This document shows positions 37,947-46,835 of a stretch of DNA of 64,000 nucleotides, piece after piece. This DNA comes from Mycobacterium sp. URHB0044 (GTDB lineage Bacteria > Actinomycetota > Actinomycetes > Mycobacteriales > Mycobacteriaceae). The position numbers were made by a program, and so were the translations under genes. Numbering within the stretch: position 1 is the first letter of the stretch; each line of letters begins with the position of its first letter. The notes beneath the pieces are model-generated. The model ran no database searches and was not told the DNA's origin. It was given only the letters and a program-made list of their open reading frames with translations. Location: assembly GCF_000620625.1 (NCBI RefSeq), contig NZ_JIAW01000031.1:1-64000 (forward strand). Reading direction: 5' to 3'.

Positions 37947-38066
37947 GTCCGAACCATACCGCTGGTCTGCTCCTCGATGGCGTCCCACGTGGCCAATTCG
38001 TGAATGCATGCTTGCCTACACTTGCACTTCGTCCGACATTTACTTCGCACACACGAGAGCTACCCT

Positions 38067-39080
38067 TTGCCACTCAAACGAAACCCCAAAAGTTGCCTAG
38101 CTCACAGTGCGCTGGCGGCGGTGATGGTGGTTGCCGGCGTGGGCTGCTCGTCGAAGGTCACGGACGCGCCGCCCCCGACCATCTCGCCCGCCAGGGCGGC
38201 GGATTCCCCGTCGGTGACGGCGCCGCCTGCCGGCGAGGTACGCCCGTTGAACGGTCCGGGACAGGCGGGCACGTTCGACCGGGCGACACACACCCTGGTG
38301 GTGCTTGGCGGTTCGACGGTCACGACGTTCCCCCAGCGGGGTGAGCCGCGCACGCTGCCACTCCCCGCGCCGGCGACGGCGCTGACCGGTGACGACCGCG
38401 GCACGGCGTACCTCTCCACCCGGGGCGGCTACTTCCGGATCGGCGTCGACACCGGCGCGGTGACCCGGGTCGACGTCGAAGGTGCACGCGACACCGACTT
38501 CACCGCCATCACACGGCGCGGCGACGGGAAGCTGACGCTCGGCAGCGCCGACGGGACGGTGTACACGTTGGGTTCGGACACCACGGTCGCGGCCCGGCTG
38601 CAGATCTTCGCCCGAGTGGATGCCCTTGTCGCACAGGGCGACAGGGTCGTGGTGCTGGACCGGGGACAGACCTCCGTCACCACGGTCGACGCGTCGGGCA
38701 CCCGCGCCGAGCATGCGCTGCGGGCCGGCGACGGCGCCACGACGATCGCGGCCGATCCCGCGGGCCGAGTGCTCGTCGCGGATACCCGCGGCGACGAACT
38801 GCTGGTGTTCGGCTCGGACCCACTGATGCTCCGGCAGCGCTACCCGGTGCCCGGCGCCCCGTACGGGCTGACCGGGTCGGCCAAGCTGGCGTGGGTGTCG
38901 GAGACGGCGACGAACAGCGTCGTTGGTTACGATCTGGCCACCGGAATACCCGTAGAGAAGGTGCGTTACCGAAGCGTGCAACAACCGAACTCCCTGGCCT
39001 TCGACGATGCCGCCGACACCCTGTACGTGGTGTCGGGCTCAGGAGCGGGCGTTCAAGTGATCCCCGGGGCGTCGAGATGA
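38067..39080 (+). CDS. lppL: Lipoprotein LppL
   Basis: A 337-residue exported lipoprotein (Rv2138-like). I use TTG 38067, which gives the signal peptide MPLKRNPKSCLAHSALAAVM then VVAGVGC; the lipobox is slightly unusual with Gly at -3. After a Pro/Ser-rich linker the protein is a WD/NHL-type beta-propeller: repeated units such as TAYLSTRGGYFRIGVDTGAV, GDRVVVLDRGQTSVTTVDA, GRVLVADTRGDELLVFGSD and DTLYVVSGSGAGVQVI. Ligand or partner unknown. Frames upstream to 38004 give an unlikely His-rich N-terminus. Confidence 0.82.
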   Translation: MPLKRNPKSCLAHSALAAVMVVAGVGCSSKVTDAPPPTISPARAADSPSVTAPPAGEVRPLNGPGQAGTFDRATHTLVVLGGSTVTTFPQRGEPRTLPLPAPATALTGDDRGTAYLSTRGGYFRIGVDTGAVTRVDVEGARDTDFTAITRRGDGKLTLGSADGTVYTLGSDTTVAARLQIFARVDALVAQGDRVVVLDRGQTSVTTVDASGTRAEHALRAGDGATTIAADPAGRVLVADTRGDELLVFGSDPLMLRQRYPVPGAPYGLTGSAKLAWVSETATNSVVGYDLATGIPVEKVRYRSVQQPNSLAFDDAADTLYVVSGSGAGVQVIPGASR

Positions 39081-39108
39081 GCGCTTGCGCGAAGAGCAGA
39101 GGGCCATC

Positions 39109-39363
39109 GTGACGGCCGTCCAGCGCGGGCGGATGCCCGCGGCGTGGGAAACCGACCTGTCCGATGACTACGAGTGGGTGCCGCTGCGGCTGCCGCCGGA
39201 CGTGACGCGGTTGTCGGCCTCCACACGGCTTTCGATCGAGGCCGAGTACCGCGGGTGGGAGCTGACCAGGGTGCGCCTATACACCGACGGCAGTCGTCGG
39301 GTTCTGTTGCGGCGCAAGAAGACCGCGGCCGACCGGCTGGCGGCGGACCAGCCGGGAGCGTAG
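39109..39363 (+). CDS. Small DUF5703-like protein
   Basis: An 84-residue protein read from GTG 39109, with AGAGGG 6 bp upstream; TTG 39085 is possible but adds 8 residues. Sequence MTAVQRGRMPAAWETDLSDD then YEWVPLRLPPDVTRLSASTRL and a basic C-terminal VLLRRKKTAADRLAADQPG. I recall proteins of this kind next to pyrD in mycobacteria as DUF5703. No function known. 13 bp before pyrD. Confidence 0.75.
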   Translation: MTAVQRGRMPAAWETDLSDDYEWVPLRLPPDVTRLSASTRLSIEAEYRGWELTRVRLYTDGSRRVLLRRKKTAADRLAADQPGA

Positions 39364-39376
39364 TGACGGCCACCTC

Positions 39377-40477
39377 GTGATCTACCGCATGGTGCGGCGA
39401 ATGCTGTTCCTCGTCCCGCCGGAACGCATCCACACCTGGGTCTTCGCTCTGCTGCGGGCGGTGACCGCGCCGCCACCGCTGCGCCGGCTGCTGGCCCGGT
39501 GGCTGGCGCCGCACGATCCAGTGTTGGCCAGCACCGTGTTCGGGGTGCGCTTTCCCGGCCCGATGGGACTGGCCGCCGGTTTCGACAAGGACGGCACCGG
39601 CCTGAACACGTGGGGCGCGTTGGGCTTCGGCTACGCCGAAGTCGGCACAGTCACCGCGCAAGCACAACCCGGCAATCCACGACCGCGGATGTTCCGCCTG
39701 GCCGACGACCGTGCGCTGCTCAACCGGATGGGATTCAACAACCACGGCGCAGGCGAACTCGCCCTTCGGCTCACCCGGCACACCCCCGCCGTGCCGATCG
39801 GCGTCAACATCGGCAAGACCAAGGTGACACCGGCGGAGGACGCCGTTGCCGATTACGCCGAGAGCGCCAGGCTGGTCGGCCCGCTCGCGGCGTTCCTGGT
39901 GGTCAACGTCAGCTCACCGAACACCCCAGGCCTACGCGACCTGCAGGCGGTCGCGGCCCTGCGGCCCATCCTTGCCGCCGTGAAGGCCCAGACGGACACC
40001 CCGGTGCTGGTGAAGATCGCGCCCGACCTTTCCGACCACGACGTCGACGAAGTGGCCGACCTGGCCGTCGAAGTGGGCCTGGCCGGCATCGTGGCCACCA
40101 ACACCACGTTGTCCCGCACCGGGCTTGCCACCCCCGGCGCGGAGGCGCTCGGCGCGGGCGGCGTGTCGGGCGCACCCGTAGCGCAGCGCTCCGCCGAAGT
40201 GTTGCGCCGGCTCTACCGGCGCGTCGGTGACCGGCTGGTGCTGATCAGTGCCGGTGGCATCGAGACCGCGGACGACGCGTGGGATCGCATCACCTCGGGT
40301 GCCTCACTGGTGCAGGGCTACACCGGGTTCATCTACGGCGGCGGGCTGTGGGCCAAGCACATTCACGACGGGTTGGCTCAGCGCCTGCACGAGGGCGGGT
40401 TCGCCTCGCTCGCCGACGCCGTTGGGTCGGCGGCCGGAGCCGCCCCGGCGGCGACATCGGACCCAGACCAGAAGTAG
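39377..40477 (+). CDS. pyrD: Dihydroorotate dehydrogenase (quinone), class 2
   Basis: A 366-residue class 2 enzyme, membrane-associated, oxidising dihydroorotate to orotate in pyrimidine synthesis with menaquinone as acceptor. N-terminal amphipathic helices about 1-40 (quinone tunnel), then GLAAGFDKDGTGLNTWGALGFGYAEVGTVT, the catalytic-Ser loop NVSSPNTPGLRDLQ (about 175-188), VKIAPD, TNTT, and FMN phosphate site ISAGGIETADDAWDRI. GTG 39377. It ends in a long Ala/Pro tail. Two bp separate it from the convergent kinase operon, so the border of the inserted operon is very sharp. Confidence 0.95.
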   Translation: MIYRMVRRMLFLVPPERIHTWVFALLRAVTAPPPLRRLLARWLAPHDPVLASTVFGVRFPGPMGLAAGFDKDGTGLNTWGALGFGYAEVGTVTAQAQPGNPRPRMFRLADDRALLNRMGFNNHGAGELALRLTRHTPAVPIGVNIGKTKVTPAEDAVADYAESARLVGPLAAFLVVNVSSPNTPGLRDLQAVAALRPILAAVKAQTDTPVLVKIAPDLSDHDVDEVADLAVEVGLAGIVATNTTLSRTGLATPGAEALGAGGVSGAPVAQRSAEVLRRLYRRVGDRLVLISAGGIETADDAWDRITSGASLVQGYTGFIYGGGLWAKHIHDGLAQRLHEGGFASLADAVGSAAGAAPAATSDPDQK

Positions 40478-40479
40478 AC

Positions 40480-41439
40480 CTACAGCGCCTTCAGCCAGAA
40501 CGGCCACCGCGGATCGGCCATCTTCAGCCTGGCGCGCATCAACTTCCAGTAGCCGTACTTGTGGTAGTCGAAGTCCCACGTCGAGTTGAGCTGCTGATTG
40601 ACGCACGCCCACAAGCCCCACTTGACGTCCGCCAAGGCGCCGCACACCTGAACCCGTGCGAGAACCGCGAAATCCGTGCGGCCGTAGAAGTCCTCCACCA
40701 GGTTTAGCAATTGCTCTTCGCCGTAGAACATCTCGGTGGTGAGCAACGCTAGTTCGTAGGCGCGTTCGTTGTTCGACGCGAACTCGTAGTCGACCAACTT
40801 CATCGGAAGGCCGTCACCGATCAGGAAGTTGCCCGGCATCGGATCATTGTGGCAGGCAACCAAATCCAATCCCGAGGCCAGCAATGCGGACTTCGCCACC
40901 TGATACTCGCCGAGGATCAGCTCGGCGTCGGCGGGCAGACGGACCCCGATCTCGCCGGCCTGTGCGAGGTGCTCATCGATCATGTCGAACATCGTCTTCG
41001 TGCCGCTCAGCAGGTCGCCGCGGTGCAACACGCGGTAGATGTCGACGATTCGGCGCGGTGTGTCGGGACTCTTGAAGTCGCCGTTGGTGCAGGCGCGGTA
41101 GCCCTCCAGGAACTCGATGACCTCCACGCCGGATTCCGGGTCGAAGTACACCAGCTCCGCGCCTATCCCCCGCTCTCCGGCGCGGCGGGCGGCCTCGTTG
41201 GCCAGGTTGCGGTCGATGAACGCGTCACTGCCGGCACCGGGAATCTTCAAGAAGTAGCGCTTGTCGGCGCCCTCGACGGTGATGCGCCAGTTGCTGTTCT
41301 GCAGCCCACCGAACACCGGTGCGTATTCGAGAGTGCGGCCCTGCCAAGGGGTGATCAGGCCCAGGACCGCCTCGACCTGCCGTTCGGCGGCTGTGCGGGC
41401 CGTGCCCACCGCACGATCTGCTGTATCGGTCACGGTCAT
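40480..41439 (-). CDS. Choline/ethanolamine-kinase-like phosphotransferase (operon gene 7)
   Basis: A 319-residue APH-fold small-molecule kinase. Motifs: GGLQNSNWRITVEGADKRYFLKI with the ATP-binding Lys, Brenner box LVACHNDPMPGNFLI (catalytic Asp) and MKLVDYEFASNNERAYEL (metal Asp and a choline-kinase-type DYE). Start ATG 41439 with TTGAGGAAC upstream; the frame to 41640 is shadow. Overlaps the end of the other kinase by 4 bp (ATGA). Last gene of the seven-gene operon. The DYE-F-A-S-N-N pattern is that of choline/ethanolamine kinases, but the substrate is unknown. Confidence 0.88.
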   Translation of the reverse strand: MTVTDTADRAVGTARTAAERQVEAVLGLITPWQGRTLEYAPVFGGLQNSNWRITVEGADKRYFLKIPGAGSDAFIDRNLANEAARRAGERGIGAELVYFDPESGVEVIEFLEGYRACTNGDFKSPDTPRRIVDIYRVLHRGDLLSGTKTMFDMIDEHLAQAGEIGVRLPADAELILGEYQVAKSALLASGLDLVACHNDPMPGNFLIGDGLPMKLVDYEFASNNERAYELALLTTEMFYGEEQLLNLVEDFYGRTDFAVLARVQVCGALADVKWGLWACVNQQLNSTWDFDYHKYGYWKLMRARLKMADPRWPFWLKAL

Positions 41440-42383
41440 ATGTTCCTCAATCGATCGTGAAATACCGCCTCGGACAAGCCCGCCCGGGCACGCAGGAACT
41501 GCCAGTCGGAGAACTTCGAATACTCCAAGGTGCCCGGTCGGGCCGCGTCGGCGTAGGCGCCGATCAGTCCCCATCGCACGCAGTCGGCCAGTCCGTACAC
41601 CCGGGCCCGGTCGAACAACGCCTGATCGAAGCTGCCCCAAGCCATCTCGAACGCGTCGCGTGCAGCGGAGTCGAACGGGCGCACCTCGGTCAGCAAGGCG
41701 CCGAGATCCTGCAGCGGATCCATCACGGCGGCGACGTCCCAGTCCACCAGAAGCATCCCACCCTCATCGGGCAGCAGCACGTTGGAGACGTTGCCGTCAC
41801 CGTGGCACGGAACGGTATCGAACCCTGTTGCGACTATCCGTCTTTCGGCCATGTTGAGCATGCGCAACATCCAGTCGAAGTCGGCAGGCAGCGCGACGCC
41901 GCGGCGGGAGACCGCCAGGGCCGACAGCGTACGGATGTCGTCGAATACCGTCGCCGTGCGGGTGATCGAGGTGAACCCGTGCACCCGCTTGCGCAAGGCG
42001 ACCAGCTTCTCCAGCGCCGCATCGTCGTCGAACACGTTCAGCGTTGCGGTCGTCGCCGCGCCGACGAGGTTCTGCATGACGAGCACGCCGGTGGCGGCAC
42101 TGGCGGCGTACACCGGGGGGCCGACACCCAGCTCGCCGGCCTCGGTCGCGGCGCCGAACGCCTGCACGAGGTCCACGTAGGCGCTGGCGTGCCCGGCCAT
42201 GACTTTGACGAAAGCCGTTTGAGTCCTTGTCGATTCACCGCCGGCACGTACATCGAAGCCTTCGGAGTCTGCGCCCCACCAGCTGGGGCTCGCCATCACC
42301 GGCGTGGCGTCGGCCGTGATCGGAAGGTCGCCGAACAACCCGAGGGTACGCAGCCGATCGGCAACCGGTGTGCTGGACGTCAT
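41436..42383 (-). CDS. Aminoglycoside-phosphotransferase-fold kinase (operon gene 6)
   Basis: A 315-residue kinase of the APH family, distinct from its neighbour. Motifs: TQTAFVKVMAGHASAYVDLV, Brenner box TVPCHGDGNVSNVLL (catalytic Asp), and GMLLVDWDVAAVMDPLQDLG (metal Asp). It shares little with the downstream kinase beyond the fold, so the two probably phosphorylate different compounds or form a heteromer. ATG 42383 overlaps the amidase stop by 4 bp; its own stop overlaps the next start. The frame to 42632 is shadow. Confidence 0.85.
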   Translation of the reverse strand: MTSSTPVADRLRTLGLFGDLPITADATPVMASPSWWGADSEGFDVRAGGESTRTQTAFVKVMAGHASAYVDLVQAFGAATEAGELGVGPPVYAASAATGVLVMQNLVGAATTATLNVFDDDAALEKLVALRKRVHGFTSITRTATVFDDIRTLSALAVSRRGVALPADFDWMLRMLNMAERRIVATGFDTVPCHGDGNVSNVLLPDEGGMLLVDWDVAAVMDPLQDLGALLTEVRPFDSAARDAFEMAWGSFDQALFDRARVYGLADCVRWGLIGAYADAARPGTLEYSKFSDWQFLRARAGLSEAVFHDRLRNI

Positions 42384-43795
42384 CCTTGGCCTCCCATCGT
42401 TCCGAGTGCCGACTCGACCTCGGGCCACGCGAGGGTGAACGGCCGTCGGCCCTCGAGCCACTTGGTCAGCCGCAGCACCCGCCGATCGCCGAAGCGGGGA
42501 CCGATCAGCTGCACTCCGACGGGCATGTCCGCGCTGCGTCCGAAGCACAGCACTGAGGCGGGCTGGGCCGTCTGGTTGAACCAGGCGGTGAAGCCGCAGT
42601 GTGCCAGCGGCCGCGAGGGGTCGGGTGCACACGCGTCGGCGGCGAAACCGACCATCGGGATGACAGGGGCGACGACGAAGTCGTAGGCGGCGCAGGCTGC
42701 CCGCATCCGTTCGGCCGCTTCCGCCACCTCGGCGCCGTCGCGCGTCGCATCGGCGGCGCTGTACTCACGCGCGGGCGCGCACCACAGCCGGATGACGGGG
42801 TGCACCAGGTCATGCGAGGCGCCGCCCAGGGACTGCAGTTCCGTTTCGGCGCGGACCTGGAACATCCGGTCCAGCGGCGGATATGGGTCGGCGTCGAACA
42901 CCGGCGGCATCGACGTCACCGTGGCACCTCCGTCGCGCAGAGTGGCCGCGGCGTCGGCGACGACCGTCAACACCGCGTGATCAGCCTCAGCTCCGTAGCC
43001 AAGGTCGGTCAGAACGCCGATCCGGAGTCCCTTGGGAGACAACGGGTCCGAGGTGTCCGGAGCATCGTCGGGCGGCAGGCTCCACGGGTCGCGCGGGTCG
43101 GGGCGGCTCAGCACGTCGAACAGGGTGATCACGTCCTCGACGGTGCGGCCCATCGGTCCGGCCGACCGCATGGTTGACGGCGCGAGGTGCGGAATACGAC
43201 CCTGCGTCGGCTTGAGCGCCACCAACCCGCAATGTCCTGCGGGCAACCGCACCGAACCCGCGATGTCCGACCCGACCGCGCCGAACCCGATGCCGGCAGC
43301 GAGGCTGGCGCCTGCGCCCGAACTGGATCCGCCGGTGTTGCGCGACGGGTCCCACGGATTGCGCGTGATGCCGTACATCGAGCTCACACCTGCGGCCATC
43401 ATGCCGAAGTCGGGCATCGTGGTCTTCCCGACGATCACCGCCCCCGCCTCCTTCAGCCGTGCGGCCGGCGGCGCGTCGAAGGTCGAATCGGGCAGGTCCC
43501 GATTGGCCGCGCAGCCGTGGCGCCACGGCATCCCGGTGGCGTGCACGCTGTCCTTGATTGTGACCGGCACGCCGTCCAGCGGCCCCCGCGGGGCGCCCGC
43601 CGCCCACCGCAACGTCGACTGGTGGGCCGCGTCACGAGCCGCGCCTGAATCGACGTAGGCAAAGGCGTTGATCACCGGGTTGCGCTCGGCGATGCGTTCC
43701 AGCGTTCGGTCCAGAACGTCGACCGGCGTGCAGGCACCGTCGCGGTACGCCGCACGCAACGCGTCGGCGCTACCGTCTAGGAAGTCGTCGATCAC
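42380..43795 (-). CDS. Amidase-signature hydrolase (operon gene 5)
   Basis: A 471-residue amidase with the Ser-cisSer-Lys triad: Lys81 in VTIKDSV, Ser157 in GGSSSGA, Ser181 in GSDIAGSVRLPA; spacing 24 between the two Ser fits the family. The C-terminus carries MPVGVQLIGPRFGDRRVLRL. Such enzymes hydrolyse amides, including allophanate-like, indole-acetamide or peptide-amide substrates; which one cannot be told. ATG 43795 overlaps the hydrolase stop by 4 bp. It follows the carbamoylase-type gene, so it may cleave the amide left after the first step (inference). Confidence 0.92.
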   Translation of the reverse strand: MIDDFLDGSADALRAAYRDGACTPVDVLDRTLERIAERNPVINAFAYVDSGAARDAAHQSTLRWAAGAPRGPLDGVPVTIKDSVHATGMPWRHGCAANRDLPDSTFDAPPAARLKEAGAVIVGKTTMPDFGMMAAGVSSMYGITRNPWDPSRNTGGSSSGAGASLAAGIGFGAVGSDIAGSVRLPAGHCGLVALKPTQGRIPHLAPSTMRSAGPMGRTVEDVITLFDVLSRPDPRDPWSLPPDDAPDTSDPLSPKGLRIGVLTDLGYGAEADHAVLTVVADAAATLRDGGATVTSMPPVFDADPYPPLDRMFQVRAETELQSLGGASHDLVHPVIRLWCAPAREYSAADATRDGAEVAEAAERMRAACAAYDFVVAPVIPMVGFAADACAPDPSRPLAHCGFTAWFNQTAQPASVLCFGRSADMPVGVQLIGPRFGDRRVLRLTKWLEGRRPFTLAWPEVESALGTMGGQG

Positions 43796-45036
43796 GGGAC
43801 GGGGGCCGCATCCAGCGCGCCGGCGACCATCCGGCGGGTGGTGGCCGTCAACATCCGCAGCCCGACGACCATCTGATCGTCGGTGGTGTACTCGGCTTCG
43901 TTGTGCGAGATGCCGTCCACGCTCGGCACGAACAGCATCACCGTCGGCACCAGCTCGCGGAGGTTCACGGAGTCGTGCCCGGCCATGGTGGGCAGCGTCC
44001 GCCAGCGCAGACCGAGGTCGTCGGCGACAGATCCCGCGAGCGCGACACCGGCATCGTGATACGGGACGGCAGGCCGCAGCGCCGCCGAGTGCACGCTGAC
44101 GACCACCTCGCCAGTCTCGTTGATCTCGGCGATGCGTGCCAACAGGGACTGGTGCGCACGCATCAGCAGCTCGACGTCCAGCGACCGCAGGTCCGCGGCC
44201 AACCGCACCCGCGAGGGCACCACAACAGGCGAATTGGGTTCCACTGTCAGCTGTCCCACCGATCCCAGCACCTCGCCCCCGGATTCGTCCGATGCGCCTC
44301 GAACCGCAAGGACCACCTGGCTGGCGCCCACCAGCGCGTCGCGCCGGTAGCGCATGTGGGTGGCCCCGGTATGCGACTGCTCACCTTGCACCGTGACCGT
44401 GTACTTGTAGGCAGCCCAGTTGCTGGTCACCACGCCGATGTCGAGTCCTTCATCGACGAGCGTGCGGCCCTGCTCGATGTGGATCTCGACGAACGAGCCC
44501 GGCCGCGGGGCGCTGTCGGAGCCGTCGAAGCCGATGGCGCGCAACGCCTCCCGCACAGTGACCCCGTCGACTCCCACGGTGTCGAGCACGTCGGCCGCGT
44601 CGCGCTTGCCAACGAAGACCGAGCTGCCCATCAGGCTCGGCGAGAATCGAGATCCCTCCTCGTTGAACCAGTTCACCGCGGCGACGTTGCACCGCGCCGC
44701 TTCGGGTGGCGCTGCTGAGACCGACGCCGCCGCGTATGCCGCGGCGAGCACGCCGTAGGCGCCGTCGAAGCGCCCCGATGTGGGTTGGCTGTCCAGGTGG
44801 GAGCCGACCAACACATACGGTGCGCCGGGCACCGGTTCGGCGCAGCCGTACATGTTTCCGACCTCGTCGATGCGGCATTGCAGCCCGTGTTCGGCGAACC
44901 ACTGACGCAGCCATTCCCGCGCCAACCCATCGGCGGCGGTGGCCGCCTCCCTGTGCACCCCGCCCCGATCGGTCGCACCGATTGCCGACAGTTCCGCGAA
45001 GTCGGAGAGGAACGCCGCCTCGGTCAGCTCACCCAT
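43792..45036 (-). CDS. M20-family carbamoylase/allantoate-amidohydrolase-type hydrolase (operon gene 4)
   Basis: A 414-residue binuclear metal hydrolase of the N-carbamoyl-L-amino-acid hydrolase/allantoate amidohydrolase group. Metal and catalytic motifs: LVGSHLDSQPTSGRFDGAYG (His and Asp), NWFNEEGSRF (Glu pair), FVEIHIEQG (His), and GISHNEAEYT near the end (His). The dimerisation domain lies at about 190-300. It hydrolyses an N-carbamoyl or ureido group in known members, releasing CO2 and NH3. ATG 45036 (MGELTEAAFL) overlaps the symporter stop by 8 bp. Confidence 0.9.
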   Translation of the reverse strand: MGELTEAAFLSDFAELSAIGATDRGGVHREAATAADGLAREWLRQWFAEHGLQCRIDEVGNMYGCAEPVPGAPYVLVGSHLDSQPTSGRFDGAYGVLAAAYAAASVSAAPPEAARCNVAAVNWFNEEGSRFSPSLMGSSVFVGKRDAADVLDTVGVDGVTVREALRAIGFDGSDSAPRPGSFVEIHIEQGRTLVDEGLDIGVVTSNWAAYKYTVTVQGEQSHTGATHMRYRRDALVGASQVVLAVRGASDESGGEVLGSVGQLTVEPNSPVVVPSRVRLAADLRSLDVELLMRAHQSLLARIAEINETGEVVVSVHSAALRPAVPYHDAGVALAGSVADDLGLRWRTLPTMAGHDSVNLRELVPTVMLFVPSVDGISHNEAEYTTDDQMVVGLRMLTATTRRMVAGALDAAPVP

Positions 45037-46555
45037 CGAGCGCAGGCACAGCGACAGCCGGGACGGCACGCACCTTGGTCTTGGCAGCTTCGAACATCTC
45101 GTCCACCCTTGCCTTTTCGGCATCGTCGTTGTCGATGAACAGCGCAGCTCCCAGATAGACCGCCAGGTTCACCGCGATCCCGACGATACCGCCGGTGAGG
45201 CTGCCGAGCGCGCGGATGTCGTCGGGGTAGATCCACGTCAGGATCATTGCGACGACGAAGCCGGACGCCATGCCTGCGACGGCGCCCTGCTTGTTGCCGC
45301 CGCGCCAAAAGATGCCGAGGAACAACGGGACCGCGAGTTGCACCACGCCCTGGTACGAGATCTGCGCCAGCAGCTGCAGCCGGGTCATGTTGAACGTGGC
45401 GTATGCGACGATCCCCGCCAGCACCATGAACGCCATCATCGACGTCTTCGCGACGTAGGTGAGCTTCTTGTCGGACAGCGGTCGCTTTTCGCTGTTGACC
45501 AGGTCGTTGGCGATCTGCAGACCGCACACCTGAACGCTGCCGTCGATGTGGCCCATGGACGCGGCGAACACGATCGTGAGGCCAAGACCCAACAGCCAGG
45601 TTCCGCCGTAGTCGCTCATGATCGTGAACCAGCCGGCTTGCGGGGCGTCGACCACGCCGGGGATCGCGGTGGCGGCGATGCCGAGCAGCATCAACAGCGT
45701 GTAGAACACCCCGGAGATCAGCACCGTGCACAACGTGCCCGACTTCACCGAGCGCACGCTGGATGCGGTGTAGATGCGCTGGAAACTCGTTGGCCAGCAC
45801 AGCGATCCGACCACACCGGTGAAGATCAGCGCGAAGATGTACAGCGGACCGTACTTGTCGCCGTCACCCGGCAGCGTCAGATACTTCTCGGAGACGTCAT
45901 TCAGCGCAGCGAAGCTGATCGGGCCGCCTGCCACGCCCGACAGCAGGATCAGGCAGATCACCGCGGCGAACACGTAGGCAACGGTGCCCTGGAAGGCATC
46001 GGTCATGATCAGGCCCCGCATGCCCATCCGCACGGTCCAGTACTGCCTGATGACGATGACCGCCAGGCCGATGAGCAGGCACGTCGTGACCGACCAGGCT
46101 CCGTCGCTGGCCAGCTCGAAAACCGTTCCCAGCGCCTGCATTCCGAGGACCACCCACGGAAAGAGCGAAACGATGCCGATCAGGCTCGCGATCACCTTCA
46201 CTGCCCGGGAGTCGAACCGCTTGCCGAGCAGGTCGGGTTGCGAACGCAGGTCGTACTTCTTCCCCCAGCGCCATGCGCGGGTGGCCATGAAGTACATCAT
46301 CGCCACCCCCAGGGTGGAATAGGCCAGGCCGTAGAGGCCGAACACCCCCGCGCCGGTCGCGAGCCCGAAGAAGGCGATGAACGTCGAGCCGGGCCACCAG
46401 GAGTTCACGTAGCTCATCGCGACGTACCAGGGGCCGTAGCGGCGGCCGCCGACGGCGTACTCGTCGAACGTGGGCATCGTCTTCTGTTGCGTCACATACA
46501 GAATCGCGACGACGATCGCGTAGAAGACGGCCAGCATGCCGAGCATGATCCACAT
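45029..46555 (-). CDS. Sodium:solute symporter (SSS family, operon gene 3)
   Basis: A 508-residue symporter with about 13 membrane segments. Family marks: EYAVGGRRYGPWYVAMSYVNSWWPGSTFIAF, TGAGVFGLYGLAYS, YWTVRMGMRGLIMTD, and AASMGHIDGSVQVCGLQIAND with the Ser/His of the Na2-site region; C-terminal cytoplasmic tail acidic then Ala/Val-rich. SSS members import sugars, amino acids, polyols, urea, pantothenate and others, so the substrate is open. One base separates it from the small membrane protein upstream, which is likely its accessory subunit. Confidence 0.93.
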   Translation of the reverse strand: MWIMLGMLAVFYAIVVAILYVTQQKTMPTFDEYAVGGRRYGPWYVAMSYVNSWWPGSTFIAFFGLATGAGVFGLYGLAYSTLGVAMMYFMATRAWRWGKKYDLRSQPDLLGKRFDSRAVKVIASLIGIVSLFPWVVLGMQALGTVFELASDGAWSVTTCLLIGLAVIVIRQYWTVRMGMRGLIMTDAFQGTVAYVFAAVICLILLSGVAGGPISFAALNDVSEKYLTLPGDGDKYGPLYIFALIFTGVVGSLCWPTSFQRIYTASSVRSVKSGTLCTVLISGVFYTLLMLLGIAATAIPGVVDAPQAGWFTIMSDYGGTWLLGLGLTIVFAASMGHIDGSVQVCGLQIANDLVNSEKRPLSDKKLTYVAKTSMMAFMVLAGIVAYATFNMTRLQLLAQISYQGVVQLAVPLFLGIFWRGGNKQGAVAGMASGFVVAMILTWIYPDDIRALGSLTGGIVGIAVNLAVYLGAALFIDNDDAEKARVDEMFEAAKTKVRAVPAVAVPALDG

Positions 46556-46556
46556 A

Positions 46557-46835
46557 TCAGCCTCCGAGGGTTTCGGTGAGGGGTTCGGTCGTGTCGTCGT
46601 CGAGTTCGCCCCGGATGCTCTCGACGGCGTAGAAGGCGGTCAGCGTGAGGCCGAGGACGACGGCGTTGATGATCCAGTACATGATCGCGAACGGGATGCC
46701 GAGGATCTCCACCCTCGTGCCACTGGCCCACAGGTACAGCGGCGGGAACAACGCGAACACCAACGCCGCGGCGTACAACGCGCCGAAGAACATGACGATG
46801 GTTCGGCGGTCGAGCGCCTTGATGAAACCCTTCAT
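46557..46835 (-). CDS. Small membrane protein, probable symporter accessory subunit (operon gene 2)
   Basis: A 92-residue protein with two membrane segments (about 14-33 and 46-68) and an acidic tail (ESIRGELDDDTTEPLTE). Small two-helix proteins of the DUF3311/DUF485 kind sit directly before SSS symporter genes, as here (1 bp gap), and are thought to be partners. It overlaps the phosphatase stop by 4 bp. Pattern FALFPPLYLWASGTRVEILGIP is typical of that type. Confidence 0.8.
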   Translation of the reverse strand: MKGFIKALDRRTIVMFFGALYAAALVFALFPPLYLWASGTRVEILGIPFAIMYWIINAVVLGLTLTAFYAVESIRGELDDDTTEPLTETLGG

